Assembly (NCBI GenBank): GCA_963924555.1
Contig: OZ004594.1
Coordinates: 4,557,563-4,621,562, forward strand
Source of the DNA: Crambe crambe
Taxonomy: Eukaryota > Porifera > Demospongiae > Poecilosclerida > Crambeidae
DNA length: 64,000 nt
Direction: 5' to 3'
The notes beneath the pieces were generated by a model. That model had not been told where the DNA came from. It saw only the letters and a list, made by a program, of their open reading frames with translations, and did no database searches. A program made the translations under genes and the position numbers. Below, one piece after another: positions 23,501-36,129 of this stretch (position 1 is the stretch's first letter; each line of letters opens with the position of its first letter).

Positions 23501-26500
23501 GCTCCACCCAGCCCCACCTACTTGCCTTACTCAAATCCAGCCCCATCCACTCACCTCAGCCATGATGTCCACCCAGCCTCCATGTCCTTCCTGCATCATC
23601 TCAAAGGTGTCCACATCCAGTTCCACTTGCACCAGATCTCCAACCACAAAGTCCCGAGGACCGATAGGCTCCAGAGCAGCCCCTATACATGAAGAAATCA
23701 TAAGCAGCAGCCAGGGACATAACTCCAGAGAGCAGCCCCTGTTCATTAGGGACATAACTCCAGAGAGCAGCCCCTGTTCATTAGGGACATAACTCCAGAG
23801 AGCAGCCCCTGTTCATTAGGGACATAACTCCAGAGAGCAGCCCCTGTTCATTAGGGACATAACTCCAGAGAGCAGCCCCTGTTCATTAGGGACATAACTC
23901 CAGAGAGCAGCCCCTGTTCATTAGGAGTCCCTGTTCATGAGGGACATAACTCCAGAGAGCAGCCCCTGTTCATTAGGGACATAACTCCAGAGAGCAGCCC
24001 CTGTTCATTAGGGACATAACTCCAGAGAGCAGCCCCTGTTCATTAGGAGTCCCTGTTCATGAGGGACATAACTCCAGAGAGCAGCCCCTGTTCATTAGGG
24101 ACATAACTTCAGAGAGCAGCCCCTGTTCATTAGGGACATAACTCCAGAGAGCAGCCCCTGTTCATTAGGGACATAACTCCAGAGAGCAGCCCCTGTTCAT
24201 TAGGGACATAACTCCAGAGAGCAGCCCCTGTTCATTAGGGACATAACTCCAGAGAGCAGCCCCTGTTCATGAGGGACAAAACTCTAGAGAGCAGCCACTG
24301 TTCATTAGGGACATAACTCCAGAGAGCAGCCCCTGTGGGGACATAACTCCAGAGAACAGCCCTTGTTCATGAGGGACATAACTCTAGAGAGCAGCCCCTG
24401 TTCATTAGGGACATAACTTCAGAGAGCAGCCCCTGTTCATTAGGGACATAACTCCAGAGAGCAGCCCTGTTCATTAGGGACATAACTCCAGAGAGCAGCC
24501 CCTGTTCATGAGGGACATAACTCTAGAGAGCAGCCACTGTTCATTAGGGACATAACTCCAGAGAGCAGCCCCTGTGGGGACATAACTCCAGAGAGCAGCC
24601 CCTGTTCATGAGGGACATAACTCTAGAGAGCAGCCCCTAATTGTTTTATTGAACACTGACTCCAGAGCAGCCCCGCATTCGTTAGGGACATAAAGAAATG
24701 CTAACTATAAGAGAGCAGCCACTGTATCGAGCAAAGTCATTAAAAGGTAGGGAGCACCAATTGTTTATCCTTAGCCTAGAACACTGGCAGTGATGACAAC
24801 TGAACCTTTTGGAGGAATATGACATTGGCTAGAAATAATTAACCCTCAGCACATGTGCAAGTATTCACTGCAGTGTTTCCCCCAGTATACTAAATGCAAT
24901 CCAGTATACTCAGTGTTTCCCCCAGTATACTCAGTGTTTCCCCCAGTATACTAAATGCAGGGCGGGCCACCCTGTTTGGATATAGAAACTTCAAAGAAAG
25001 TGGGCTGGGTCTATGGCATTAATTGAATTATATTCTCATGAATATACTTAAGGACCCTGTTTGAAAGTACAGCTAGGGGAGACTTTGTAATACCTAAAGA
25101 GCTTGTACTATGAGACTGACCTAGAACTGGAAGGTGGTCCATGTAGTGCTGAAAGAGACTACCAGGCTTAGTGCACTTCACGTCTACCTGTTTGTGTAAA
25201 GGACACATAATCATATCAAAGGAGAGGTGTGCAGACCGGCCTTCAATATCAACAACTAAACGGTCAATACTCGTATGAGCTATTGAAATGTCAACCACAT
25301 AAGAGATGTTTATTGGCTCCCTTGAATGGACTGTTAGTCTGCTGCCAGGTACCTACTTTTCCTTCATGTCCAGTTCTGCATTTACTTGTGTTCTTGTTGG
25401 GCCACTCAACTTCAACAGCACTTCTGAAATTCTGTCGTCATGTCAAAATGATGAATTGTGTGCATGCATGCTCAGTTACAAAATTAACAGTTATTAGCCA
25501 TAAACTTACTGCTAATTCCTTGTCCCAGCTCTTCACAACTGTGATCTTCCCAACTGATCCATCTCCTCCTGCACAGAGAATTTCAGGTTGTAAAACGCTG
25601 TACTAAGACAATGAATAATTCTTGCATCCAACCTGCACTCACTACATTGTAACCACATGTACTCACTACATTGTAACCTGCACTCACTACATTGTAACCA
25701 CATGTACTCACTACATTGTAACCACATGTACTCACTACATTGTAACCACATGTACTCACTACATTGTAACCTGCACTCACTACATTGTAACCACATGTAT
25801 TCACTACATTGTAACCTGCACTCACTACATTGTAACCACATGTACTCACTACATTGTAACCACATGTACTCACTACATTGTAACCTGCACTCACTACATG
25901 TAAATTCCAAAGGCTCCAGATCCTATCTACAATGTAAATAAGTGGTTGTTGTGTGTAGTGCTAAACTTGATATGCATACATATTATGATATGCATCCCAA
26001 GTCCCAAGTAGAAATCAAACATTTACACTACTAAACTACGTATTTTGGAGAGATGATCCTTACTACGCCATTTCTCACCGTCTTCTTCCTGACATGCCCA
26101 GTCTTGTCCTCGTACCACTTCACCTCCCGGGAAGAGACCACAAGGAGTGAACTTACAATCACCACTGCTCAAACGAGGTGGACACACAGCTCTAAAAAAC
26201 AGGTAACAATCACAACAGGTGATTCAGACAACGACAACAATAACAATGCAAACAACACAACAACAACAACAACAATGAAATAATTGGACAATCATACATT
26301 GAAAAGCCCTGAGTTGCTTTGCTACATATAATAACCCAGTACTGCCAGCCACAGGCCATTTTCCAACCATTTTTTTTTCTGATGCTACTACTCAGCTAAT
26401 GCATATGAAAAAACTATGTCAACTTCTCTAGATACTAGTAAAAGAATTCTCTTTGGCCAGATAATTTCAACTTTTAGTTGGACATTCTGTCAGAACAAGT

Positions 26501-27643
26501 TGCATCATATAGATGTACTCAAACCAGCAAGATAATGTTGATCAAAGTTGGATTTGGTCAGAAAAAATGTACTATCAAAATGGAACCCTTATTTTGCACA
26601 CTGAATTAACCAATGAGATCTAACAACTGGATTATTGTTCATGGGTTCACACTTCATTTTTGGCAAAATTATGCTAAAGAGTATCTCTACTGCTCACCGT
26701 AGGCTGTGATTGGTATCATAGCGAACAAATCTGTGCTCAGTGTTGTGCTTGTCTTTCATGTAGCACTCAGTACAAAGGTCGTAGTCATGGCAAGAGGCAC
26801 ACTTCCACCTCATGCCGGTCACTTTCTGCTTGGTTAGTCCAGTCTGGACACACGCATCACATGATATCCCACGCTGGACCAATCCTAGTAATTCATACAG
26901 CAAGATGCAATCATATATAATCACAGTCCACATTATTTTGAGAAGCTTTACCACTGGTGTTCACTTGGAACCACTCAATACAGACTCTTTGACATAAGTA
27001 ACCTCCATCATCATTCAAGTCTCTCTCTCTTTGTATTATTTAATTGATGTGCATTAATTCTTCCCTGAGATTAAGATCCCCCTCTAATTCAGGACATCTC
27101 TAATCAGGACACTTTTCTAATCTAATCAAGTCACATCTTATCAGGACACCTCTAATCAGGACACTAGATATTTCTTTAGATCAAGTGACTCCACTGCATT
27201 TAACTAACTACTGGGACATAGGGACCATAATTCAGGACACTGGGTTATACTTTATGCTTAGTGGTAGAGGGTGGAGTCATTTTTTCCTTCAGATCTCAAA
27301 GTGCAAATAGGTCTTCATATTGAGTGAGTGGGTGTGTATGGATCAGGTAGCTACATTTATAGGGTTTGCTAACAATCAAGGACCACTCAAGCACTACAAA
27401 ACACTCGTTTCAGACTCACTCACCGATTTGGGCGTTGTCTAGTACCCTCAGGTCATACTTTCCCTCCACCCCACAGCTGTACTGTCCTCTGTTCCCGCAG
27501 TCCCATTGCACTACCGCCACTTTCCCGCCACTCTCGCCCTCTTTCACTTCTACTACCGTCCCTACGTGGCCTTCTCCTCCGTCCTGATCCGTCCAGCGCC
27601 AGTCAGGACCGCGAACAACTCTAAGAGCTACCTGCACGTCCAT
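15529..27643 (-). CDS. MIB: Mind bomb-type E3 ubiquitin ligase
   Basis: Twenty coding exons with consistent phases: 27643-27424, 26884-26698, 26191-26079, 25568-25510, 25431-25357, 25187-25121, 23682-23555, 23136-23032, 22872-22762, 22438-22303, 21876-21674, 21089-20982, 20707-20667, 19711-19552, 18690-18539, 17795-17669, 17464-17246, 16784-16489, 15967-15679, 15576-15529; 947 residues. Order: MIB/HERC2 domain (VVRGPDWRWTDQDGG), ZZ zinc finger (CDAC, CASC, CTEC), second MIB/HERC2 domain (VVRGQDW), two MIB repeats (MMQEGHGGWVDIM, LQKGFGGWNEDM), ankyrin repeats (TALHFAV, HTPLITASGHGH, TALHIAV, TALHLASG, YTPLHGAI, ETPLHLIC), an acidic linker, one C-terminal RING (CILC, CGHTVVCSVC, CLQC). Mind bomb proteins ubiquitinate Notch ligands to drive their endocytosis. 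Start is the first in-frame ATG (MDVQVALRVV). The donor of exon 17 looks GC-type; the last exon is inferred. Confidence 0.93.
15583..15622 (-). promoter_or_regulatory. (CCCT)n polypyrimidine tract before last mind bomb exon
   Basis: On the minus strand a CCCTCCCT repeat ends in CTCTCTAG directly before the predicted last exon at 15576, a strong 3' splice site that pairs with the GTAAGT donor after CLQCK. Confidence 0.5.
16020..16160. repeat. Short tandem repeat in mind bomb intron 18
   Basis: About three units of roughly 40-60 bp with GGCAGCATTTGGTAATGGTC and GGTCATCAATG. Confidence 0.7.
17492..17543. repeat. (CT)n microsatellite in mind bomb intron 16
   Basis: About 50 bp of pure CT between exons 17 and 16. 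Confidence 0.95.
17828..17996. repeat. 34-bp tandem repeat in mind bomb intron 15
   Basis: Five nearly perfect units containing CAACCACAAACATGTATGCT. Confidence 0.95.
18061..18213. mobile_element. Foldback MITE in mind bomb intron 15
   Basis: TGTGACAGTCGAGGGTAGAA at the left is inverted at the right (CTACCCTCGACTATCACA). Related ends (GTGACAGTCCCAGGTAG) occur at 20190 and 44117. Confidence 0.65.
18790..19085. repeat. Dispersed repeat in mind bomb intron 14
   Basis: 18812-18880 matches 8808-8875. 19020-19070 (CCAGGACCAGGGAGCTTAC) matches, inverted, 8690-8740. Both parts recur together in the 8.7 kb region, so this is one repeat family in rearranged form. Confidence 0.55.
20190..20605. mobile_element. 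Foldback MITE in mind bomb intron 13
   Basis: Left end TGTGACAGTCCCAGGTAGAA and right end ATCTACCTGGGACTGTCG are inverted. The body (TGTCCATAACTCATGACTA, TTTGGGACAATT) recurs at 44117-44290. Confidence 0.65.
20815..20950. repeat. AATGTAAATGTACAC tandem repeat in mind bomb intron 12
   Basis: Several imperfect copies of AATGTAAATGTACAC with variants. Confidence 0.85.
22170..22193. repeat. Poly-C run, mind bomb intron 10
   Basis: Twenty-four consecutive C, bounded by TTTTTTTTTCAGG and GCCTTCTTC. Confidence 0.95.
23690..24640. repeat. 35-bp minisatellite in mind bomb intron 6
   Basis: About 27 units beginning GGGACATAACTCCAGAGAGC and ending in a TTCATTA-type block, with variant subunits (AGGAGTCCCTGTTCATGA inserted twice at a spacing of several units, short units lacking the TTCATTA part). 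The pattern of variants shows higher-order duplication of blocks of several units. Confidence 0.95.
25622..25905. repeat. 21/24-bp minisatellite in mind bomb intron 3
   Basis: Fourteen or so CACTACATTGTAAC units alternating between CTGCACT and CACATGTACT linkers. It is open in several frames on both strands, which creates spurious repetitive proteins. Confidence 0.95.
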
Positions 27644-27856
27644 TGCTGGGGGATCCCCAAAAAACAATGTTAGGGAAAGGGTCAGTGGAGGTGGAAATTC
27701 TTTTGTATAGCCGGCCCTACTCTATGGAAAGCGTTTTTAATTTTGACGATCTTCATTTTGAACGTTAGTAGGCAAGGGGTTAACACATTAACATACGCGT
27801 TAATATTATTCATTATCTGCTTGTTATTCCAACGACCTTTACCAATTCTAGAATCA
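27644..27856. promoter_or_regulatory. Head-to-head intergenic region of mind bomb and HAGH
   Basis: 213 bp separate the two start codons, which point away from each other. The segment must hold both 5' leaders and probably a shared bidirectional promoter. No TATA box recognised; it contains GCCGGCCCTACTC. Confidence 0.55.
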
Positions 27857-30392
<2,536 letters not shown>

Positions 30393-30624
30393 TAGCTATT
30401 CAACTACTATTTTTTAGTAGCTAGAGCTAATTATGCATCTAGTTACATAGCTACCAGGAGAACAATTTCATAGATGTTTTACTCTGTTCTAAAGCAGACC
30501 CCCTCTTTATAATCCCAACAGCAACTATTTCAATCTCCAAAGATAATAGGCTAATTAAAGACCACCTCCATTATCAAGGAGTCACACCAAAATTAATGTT
30601 TCATCAAAGGAAATCATGCAGTAG

Positions 30625-30945
30625 CAGGGGTGTATCCACAGAATTTTGAGTGGCCCGGTGTGCTTGTGTGTACGTGGGATCACTATGCCCACTTTATCCT
30701 TCATCCACTTATCAGAAGGAGTTTTGCTATGCTAATCCTTCATATAATCACTCAGCTAAGGCCATGCCAAGTTGCATCTTAGTTTCAGGTCCTCTAGACC
30801 TCAAAAAAATTGAGGTGAGAGGGCTAGGATATGGGATTATTTTAATGATATATAGATTAAATCATAATAATTAAATACCACACAAATAATTAATAAAAGT
30901 GGTCCGATGAAAACCGGACCAACCAGAGTGGTGGATACACCCCTG
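30625..30945. mobile_element. MITE with 15-bp terminal inverted repeats
   Basis: Ends CAGGGGTGTATCCAC and GTGGATACACCCCTG are perfect inverses; the next bases also pair partly (GGCCCGGT/ACCGGACC). Both flanks read AGTAG, a 5-bp target duplication. No coding capacity. Confidence 0.8.
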
Positions 30946-31133
30946 AGTAGCTAGCTATATTCACGATGTCACATTGTACAGTAATAGGGTATGAATGCTT
31001 AGCTATTCTAAATAGGTCTTCACTTTATAAAAACAATGCACCTAATAAGAAATGGCTATACTACCACATGATCTCCATAAGTACCTATATTATACATGCA
31101 GCTCTATAGCTATAACAAGCGCTGTATGTCTCT

Positions 31134-33775
31134 ATGTGTCAAGGCAAGATGTTAGCTACTAGTACAACCTGCCACTTATCTATTCTCCTCCTAGCAGTAC
31201 TATGTGTCATCTTCACAGCTAATGCAGAAGCTGGCACAAAATTTAATGCTACCAAGAAGAGTACTACAGATGTCACCAACAGCTCCATGCTCAACCAAAA
31301 GTACTTCATAACTGACTATGGAGAACAGGCCTATGTCAGTGGTAGTGGACTGGTCCCCTTCAGCAATTCACTCTTAGCCCAAGAGAAATCGGATGTTCTT
31401 GACAGCATCCTGTATGCTGAGTTGACAGCAAACCAGTATTATGACAGACTGTCTCGATACGTGGACTGGTACAATCTCTACATTAGTGTACTACAAAGTA
31501 TAGGCTGGGATATTACTCCTGTAGGGTTTACACGGTACAACCACACTTCCGGCAGCAGTTTCAGGATTGCAGATGCTATACAGTCACTTCTCTCTCCTCT
31601 CTGTCAAGAAACTCAGAGAGATGCAAGTTACAAAAGATTAAGTGTTGTATGATAGTGTGAGAGAGTTAATAATTATGAGAGAGCTACTTATGTGTGAGAA
31701 AACTTGATGGACACACTAAGACTTGGACCCATCCTTTTTGCCCATTGTAGAGAGGTCTCTAATACTCATTACATGCTGGTGACTCTCAGCTAGAACAATA
31801 ATTCTCCTTTATAGCTAGCTACAATTTTTTCTCACAATAAAAAATCACAATAACTGAGTCCAGACTCTAGAAATTATAGTATGCATGTGTCAGGTCAATG
31901 AACTGCTTTGTGTAAGCATTGTACCTATAGCTACTAACTTGCTGTTTTTCTTTTAGATTCTTCAGAAACTGATGAATGTGTGGAGTACGTTGAAGGACTA
32001 TGACCAACGTGTACTCTGTTTCCTCTCGTCTTCAGGAAAAGGAGGACTGGAGACCACTGAAGCAAGTTTCCAAATAATGCCTGCTACCAGAGGCACATCT
32101 GGTGAAGTGTTCATTGTATTTGGTGGATTTTTTTATCAATCAAACATTGCAATTGAAAGGTAAGATTTGATTTTAAAAAAGCTTGAATCTCATTCATCGA
32201 CAATTATTTGTCAGTTTATTCATGTAGTTAAATGGAGTTTAATGGTACATTAAACGGGGTTAACATAAGAGCAAGGGGCGTGGCCAGGGCGGAGCAGGCC
32301 AGCCAGGATTGCGCATAGCAGCCTCATGACCTCTTGCACACAACTAAGCTAACTGGAGACAGCAGCTAACTGGGAGGCCACTTCCAGGAGAGGGTTCACA
32401 AGTCGCAAGACTCACTGCTATCCAGACGGGCACTCATAGCTAATAGGGGCTTGTTGGGACAGATCTCCACGGGGTAGGCCGGCAGGACCTCAGTGTGACG
32501 GGAGCAGGGGTGCCTGGGGGAGAAAAATTCCGCTAACAAGTGAAAATAAGTGCTAATTGACATTTAGAGGCAATTAGCACCCAATCATTCTCCTAGCCAG
32601 GAGGGGCTGCCCCTGCCCGCCCATGCCACTCAATCATCACCCTTGCATATTAGGTTAACTCATATTATAGTTAAGGGATGACCATTGCTCAAAGAAGTAA
32701 GGAAACAAGGGTAGGGAGTGGAAATGGGATCCAGCCTACATATATGTACACTATAATCTGAAGCTATACCTGACGTATATGTAGGGATTGTTGGCTGGAT
32801 ATACGATTAATCCCCTAACCCTTATTTCCTTACTTTTTTGAGCAATGGTCATCCCTACATTTTTTCATTTCATGGAAATGTTTTTTCCCTTATTATACGT
32901 AGCTAATTAACTTAATCAAGTACAAAATTTTAAGTGGGTTGTGATCTGTATGCAAGCACTCCTAGCCAAATTGTCTCTCTAGAATAATGGCTTTCTTCAA
33001 GTTTTTTTTCAGCTATTCATGCAAAAATCTGTGACCCATGCATGAAGTAACTGTAACACACTTATTGTAATACATACATACATAGCTACAACTAATGTAC
33101 GTAACAACTGAACAGCTGTAACACATGGAACAGGAACAGCTTTAACCCATGGAACACATAGACACTTGGAACAGCTCAGTAACCCATGGATCAAGCAACT
33201 GTATTAGTACAGATAATTATTTTAAGTAAAAGAATAGCCTCTAGCATGTATTGTTTCAATGGGCTGAGTGCAACAAGCCCCACTGGGCAATCGACTATTC
33301 TACTGAGGATTTCTACTATTATTTATCTCGTATTATGCACATTCTAACATTGACCTTTGGTGAACTGAGCATGTGTGCTCACCCCATTACATGAATGTAT
33401 CTTCAAATTTGGAGTTACATACTGAAGCTGGCAAGGCTAACTAGCAGCAAGTCATATGGAAAATTTCTCTAGCTTGAACAAAAAATTGGAATAAATTAAG
33501 CCTTCGAATGTATTCATTCAAGCTATAATTAAAAGAGACCTTACATGTAATATTTATAATTAAATATTTGGTAAGGTGTGGCATGCATAATTCATGGTTT
33601 ACTATATGACATATGCAGATATATGACACACTACTGGCCAGCCGGTATGATTTCACTCTACCGCTCAGTAGTCGTGGCCAAGTTCAAGATGACCACTTAT
33701 GCTCCCTTCAGGAAGCAAATACAGAACACACTGGGCAACAAAGCAGTTGATTTCATCTACGAGATTGACATTTGA
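31134..33775 (+). CDS. Secreted protein of unknown function
   Basis: Three exons with joining phases: 31134-31646, 31957-32159, 33619-33775; 290 residues. A second ATG at 31149 (MLATSTTCHL) would give a tighter signal peptide ending near ANAEA. Three N-glycosylation sequons follow (FNATK, TNSSM, YNHTS). Recognisable blocks are SLLAQEKSDVLDSILYAELT, WYNLYISVLQSIGWDI, a central AGEV-type strand region (GEVFIVFGGF) and KFKMTTYAPFRKQI with LGNKAV near the end. I have an impression of uncharacterised bacterial and fungal proteins with a WYxxYxxVLxxIGW motif, but cannot name a family; this is low confidence. No catalytic motif seen. Donor 1 (GTATGA) is weak. Confidence 0.7.
32270..32640. repeat. 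GC-rich block in intron 2 of the secreted gene
   Basis: Clearly richer in G+C than everything around it (GGGGCGTGGCCAGGGCGG, GGTAGGCCGGCAGGACCTC). It contains a hairpin around AGTGCTAATTGACA/GGCAATTAGCAC and a pol III B-box-like GGTTCACAAGTC. Possibly SINE-derived; identity unknown. Confidence 0.4.
32674..32857. mobile_element. Small MITE in the same intron
   Basis: About 184 bp with inverted ends AGGGATGACCATTGCTCAAA and TTGAGCAATGGTCATCCCT; pairing continues through AAGTAAGGAAA. Confidence 0.75.
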
Positions 33776-34436
33776 AAAAACAATTAACAACAACAAATCA
33801 TTGAGAGCAAGAGCTATTGGTATTATGACTGATCCTTCCTCTTTAAGTTGATTGATATTCTCAAAATGACTGTGTGATTTTATTACTATTAGCTATAGGA
33901 ATTATTATAAGATGTGTTATACAATGTAGTTAGCTGTAGCTACTATAATGAGATGTGTATAGATAAGAAGTGTGTTGACCAAAGTGGCTTGGACGGCAGG
34001 CAGTAATAATTATTATTATAAGGAAGAAGTAAAGATAACGAGGAAGTAAGGGAAAGTATATACGTATATATATTAGCTATTGCCTCAACATTAAACAAAA
34101 CAATTTAGCTAATAGCTATCTACAAAATCCAACTTTCTAGCACACGTAAGTACAATTATTAGCTAGCTAGCTATAGTTTATATTTCCTCTCGAATAATAT
34201 AACATTACATCATTGTGAATAATTGTGAGTGTGACCTACGTACGTAGGTTAACAGACTTGTTGGAAGATTTAAAAAAAATTATTTTTTGGAAAAATTATT
34301 TTTAAGTCATAACAGTGCTATCAAAAATGACCCTTAACCAATATTCATTTATTGGTAGTGAACTCTAGCTACTCAGGGAGGAGGTGGTGCATGTCTAGCA
34401 TGGGTCTATTGAAGTGTGGTGAAGACACTTCTGTCA
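33776..34436. other. Intergenic, no gene seen
   Basis: AT-rich sequence between the secreted gene and the first array promoter; nothing recognised. Confidence 0.4.
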
Positions 34437-34557
34437 ATCATCATGACCCTTAACCTCCTTATCACATAATGTCTCCCCATCAGTGATGGGAACTGTATAG
34501 AATATGCTCATAGACATTAATAACTCAATAGCTACACCTGTAGAACTCCTATAAAAG
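34437..34557 (+). promoter_or_regulatory. Array promoter, copy 1
   Basis: Conserved block ATCATCATGACCCTTAACCT through 34463, then AATAACTCAATA and TATAAAAG at 34550-34557, about 107 bp before the ATG. The same order occurs before the genes at 38084, 42094 and 48666. Confidence 0.65.
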
Positions 34558-34663
34558 GGATTCTCAGAGCTGCAATATCAGTTAACTATACTACGTACAA
34601 GACAGCTGAATTCATACTGCTTCCATAATGAACTAGCTAAGTAGAGACAACAGATCACTAAAA

Positions 34664-35707
34664 ATGAAGACTTCAGTACAGCTGTATATTACTTTCATTT
34701 TCAGCTGTATAATAGCAGAGGGACATCATGTTACTGTAAGACCTCCATCCTGCAGGTCTAGCATCTCATACTTGAATGACTCCACTCAAGAGAGTTTCCA
34801 ACAGCTCACAACCCTAGTAGAGCAAGCAAAGAGGGAGATAATCTCAGAAGTGTCAGAAATTTTATCTCCCATTTTGCAGCAATTCTCACTGAGTAACATC
34901 GGACGTTATGAATGCAACCCTGCCCGATCATGTCGCGGCATTAAGAACCGCAACCCCAATAGCCCCTCAGGCTACTACTACATCAAACCGGACAATGAAC
35001 CTATAGTGCATGCATACTGTAAAATGACCAGCTGCAAAGGAGTGAGTGGACCATGGATGAGAGTGGTGGACTTCAATGCAGACAACACCTCACACTCCTG
35101 TCCAAGTGGACTACAGCTATTCACCAACATCAGGAGGAGGTGTGGCATCCCTAGTTATGGTGCAGGATGTGCTTCTACTATGTTTGGCGTCCATGGCATC
35201 CCTTACCAAAAGGCGTGTGGGAAGGTCATAGGATACCAGGCAGGAAGTACTGATGCATTCAATTATCGTCAAAGACATATCAGCATTGATGGTAATTACG
35301 TTGATGGATTCAGTCTCACACATGGACATAACCCACGTCATCATGTATGGACATTTTCTGCAGCAAGTGATGAAACCGGTACATATAGATTTAGACACTC
35401 TATTTGTCCTTGCATACATAGCAGTGGAATCACTGCTCCAGTTCCATCTTTTATCGGAAGTAGCTATTTTTGTGACACTGGTTCTCGGTATCTTTTTCAA
35501 AATGGAAGATTTTATGGCAATGACCCCCTGTGGGATGGGGCTGGATGTGGGGGGTCTAGCACCTGCTGTTCCTTCAACAGTCCTCCATGGTTCATGAAGC
35601 AGCTCTCCTCCAGCACAAGTGATAATTTTGAGTTGAGGGTATGTAGAGATAGTGCCAGAAGTAATGAAGATGTTGGCCTAAAGAGAGTGGAACTTTACGT
35701 GCAATAG
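34664..35707 (+). CDS. Array gene 1: secreted coiled-coil Cys-rich protein
   Basis: Single exon, 347 residues. Signal peptide (MKTSVQLYITFIFSCIIAEG), a short helical stretch with sequon NDS and heptad-like leucines (FQQLTTLVEQAKREI), then the family domain from about residue 83: YECNPARSC, YCKMTSCKG, GPWMRVVDFNADNTS, CPSGLQLFT, RRCG, GAGCASTMF, KACGKVIGYQ, SLTHGHNPRHHVWTF, CPC, YFCDTGSR, NDPLWDGAGCGGSSTCC, PPWFMKQL, LRVCRD. The SC-x-x-I...PSGYYYI...YCKM...G-W start resembles fibrinogen-related domains; the rest matches only uncharacterised marine invertebrate proteins known to me. Extracellular; a recognition or structural role is inference. Confidence 0.85.
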   Translation: MKTSVQLYITFIFSCIIAEGHHVTVRPPSCRSSISYLNDSTQESFQQLTTLVEQAKREIISEVSEILSPILQQFSLSNIGRYECNPARSCRGIKNRNPNSPSGYYYIKPDNEPIVHAYCKMTSCKGVSGPWMRVVDFNADNTSHSCPSGLQLFTNIRRRCGIPSYGAGCASTMFGVHGIPYQKACGKVIGYQAGSTDAFNYRQRHISIDGNYVDGFSLTHGHNPRHHVWTFSAASDETGTYRFRHSICPCIHSSGITAPVPSFIGSSYFCDTGSRYLFQNGRFYGNDPLWDGAGCGGSSTCCSFNSPPWFMKQLSSSTSDNFELRVCRDSARSNEDVGLKRVELYVQ

Positions 35708-35849
35708 CTTAGAAGTTGAATAATATAATTGTCTAAGATTGATTGTTGTTTTGTGTCAAACAATGTCAGTTTTGTGCAATAAGAAGGTGGCTGATTAAAT
35801 GAATTTTTAAATTTAATCATGTAGCTTTATTGTTGTTAAATAATTTGCT

Positions 35850-36028
35850 TATTTTTCTCAGCTAACGTGATAAAAATTCAGTTCTCATAAAATTAGCTAA
35901 TGAAACAAACCACCATAATTTTTTTTCTCAGCTAACGTGATAAAAATTCAGTTCTCATAAAAATAGCTAATGAAACAAACCACCATAATTTTATAAGGTA
36001 ATTAATTTTTATGAGAACTGAATTTGTG
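35850..36028. repeat. Tandem 74-bp duplication with inverted tail
   Basis: TCAGCTAACGTGATAAAAAT to CACCATAATTTT occurs twice in a row, and part of it follows inverted (TTTTTATGAGAACTGAATTT). Confidence 0.85.
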
Positions 36029-36129
36029 GTCTTGTACTGTCAAAGTTTTGTGGTGATAATGTGTAGCTATATCAGTATAATAGTCTGAGTCACTAAATTA
36101 ACATGAACTATAAGCTCGTTCTGAAAGTG

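Noticed and set aside
23150..23792. Pro/His-rich frames on the plus strand
   Set aside because: They overlap mind bomb exon 7 and a CCACCC-rich intron antisense; composition-driven.
23690..24640. CRISPR-like array
   Set aside because: Units are contiguous with no unique spacers, in a eukaryotic intron; it is a minisatellite.
25533..25941. Repetitive Cys-rich and Tyr-rich frames
   Set aside because: Frames of the 21/24-bp minisatellite in a mind bomb intron; no start context, domains or conservation.
27743..27856. Longer HAGH N-terminus
   Set aside because: Upstream in-frame codons are hydrophobic and start close to the mind bomb promoter; the [10 protein letters not shown] start gives a normal import leader.
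35117..35500. Antisense frames under array genes
   Set aside because: They recur under every copy as shadows of the conserved coding strand.
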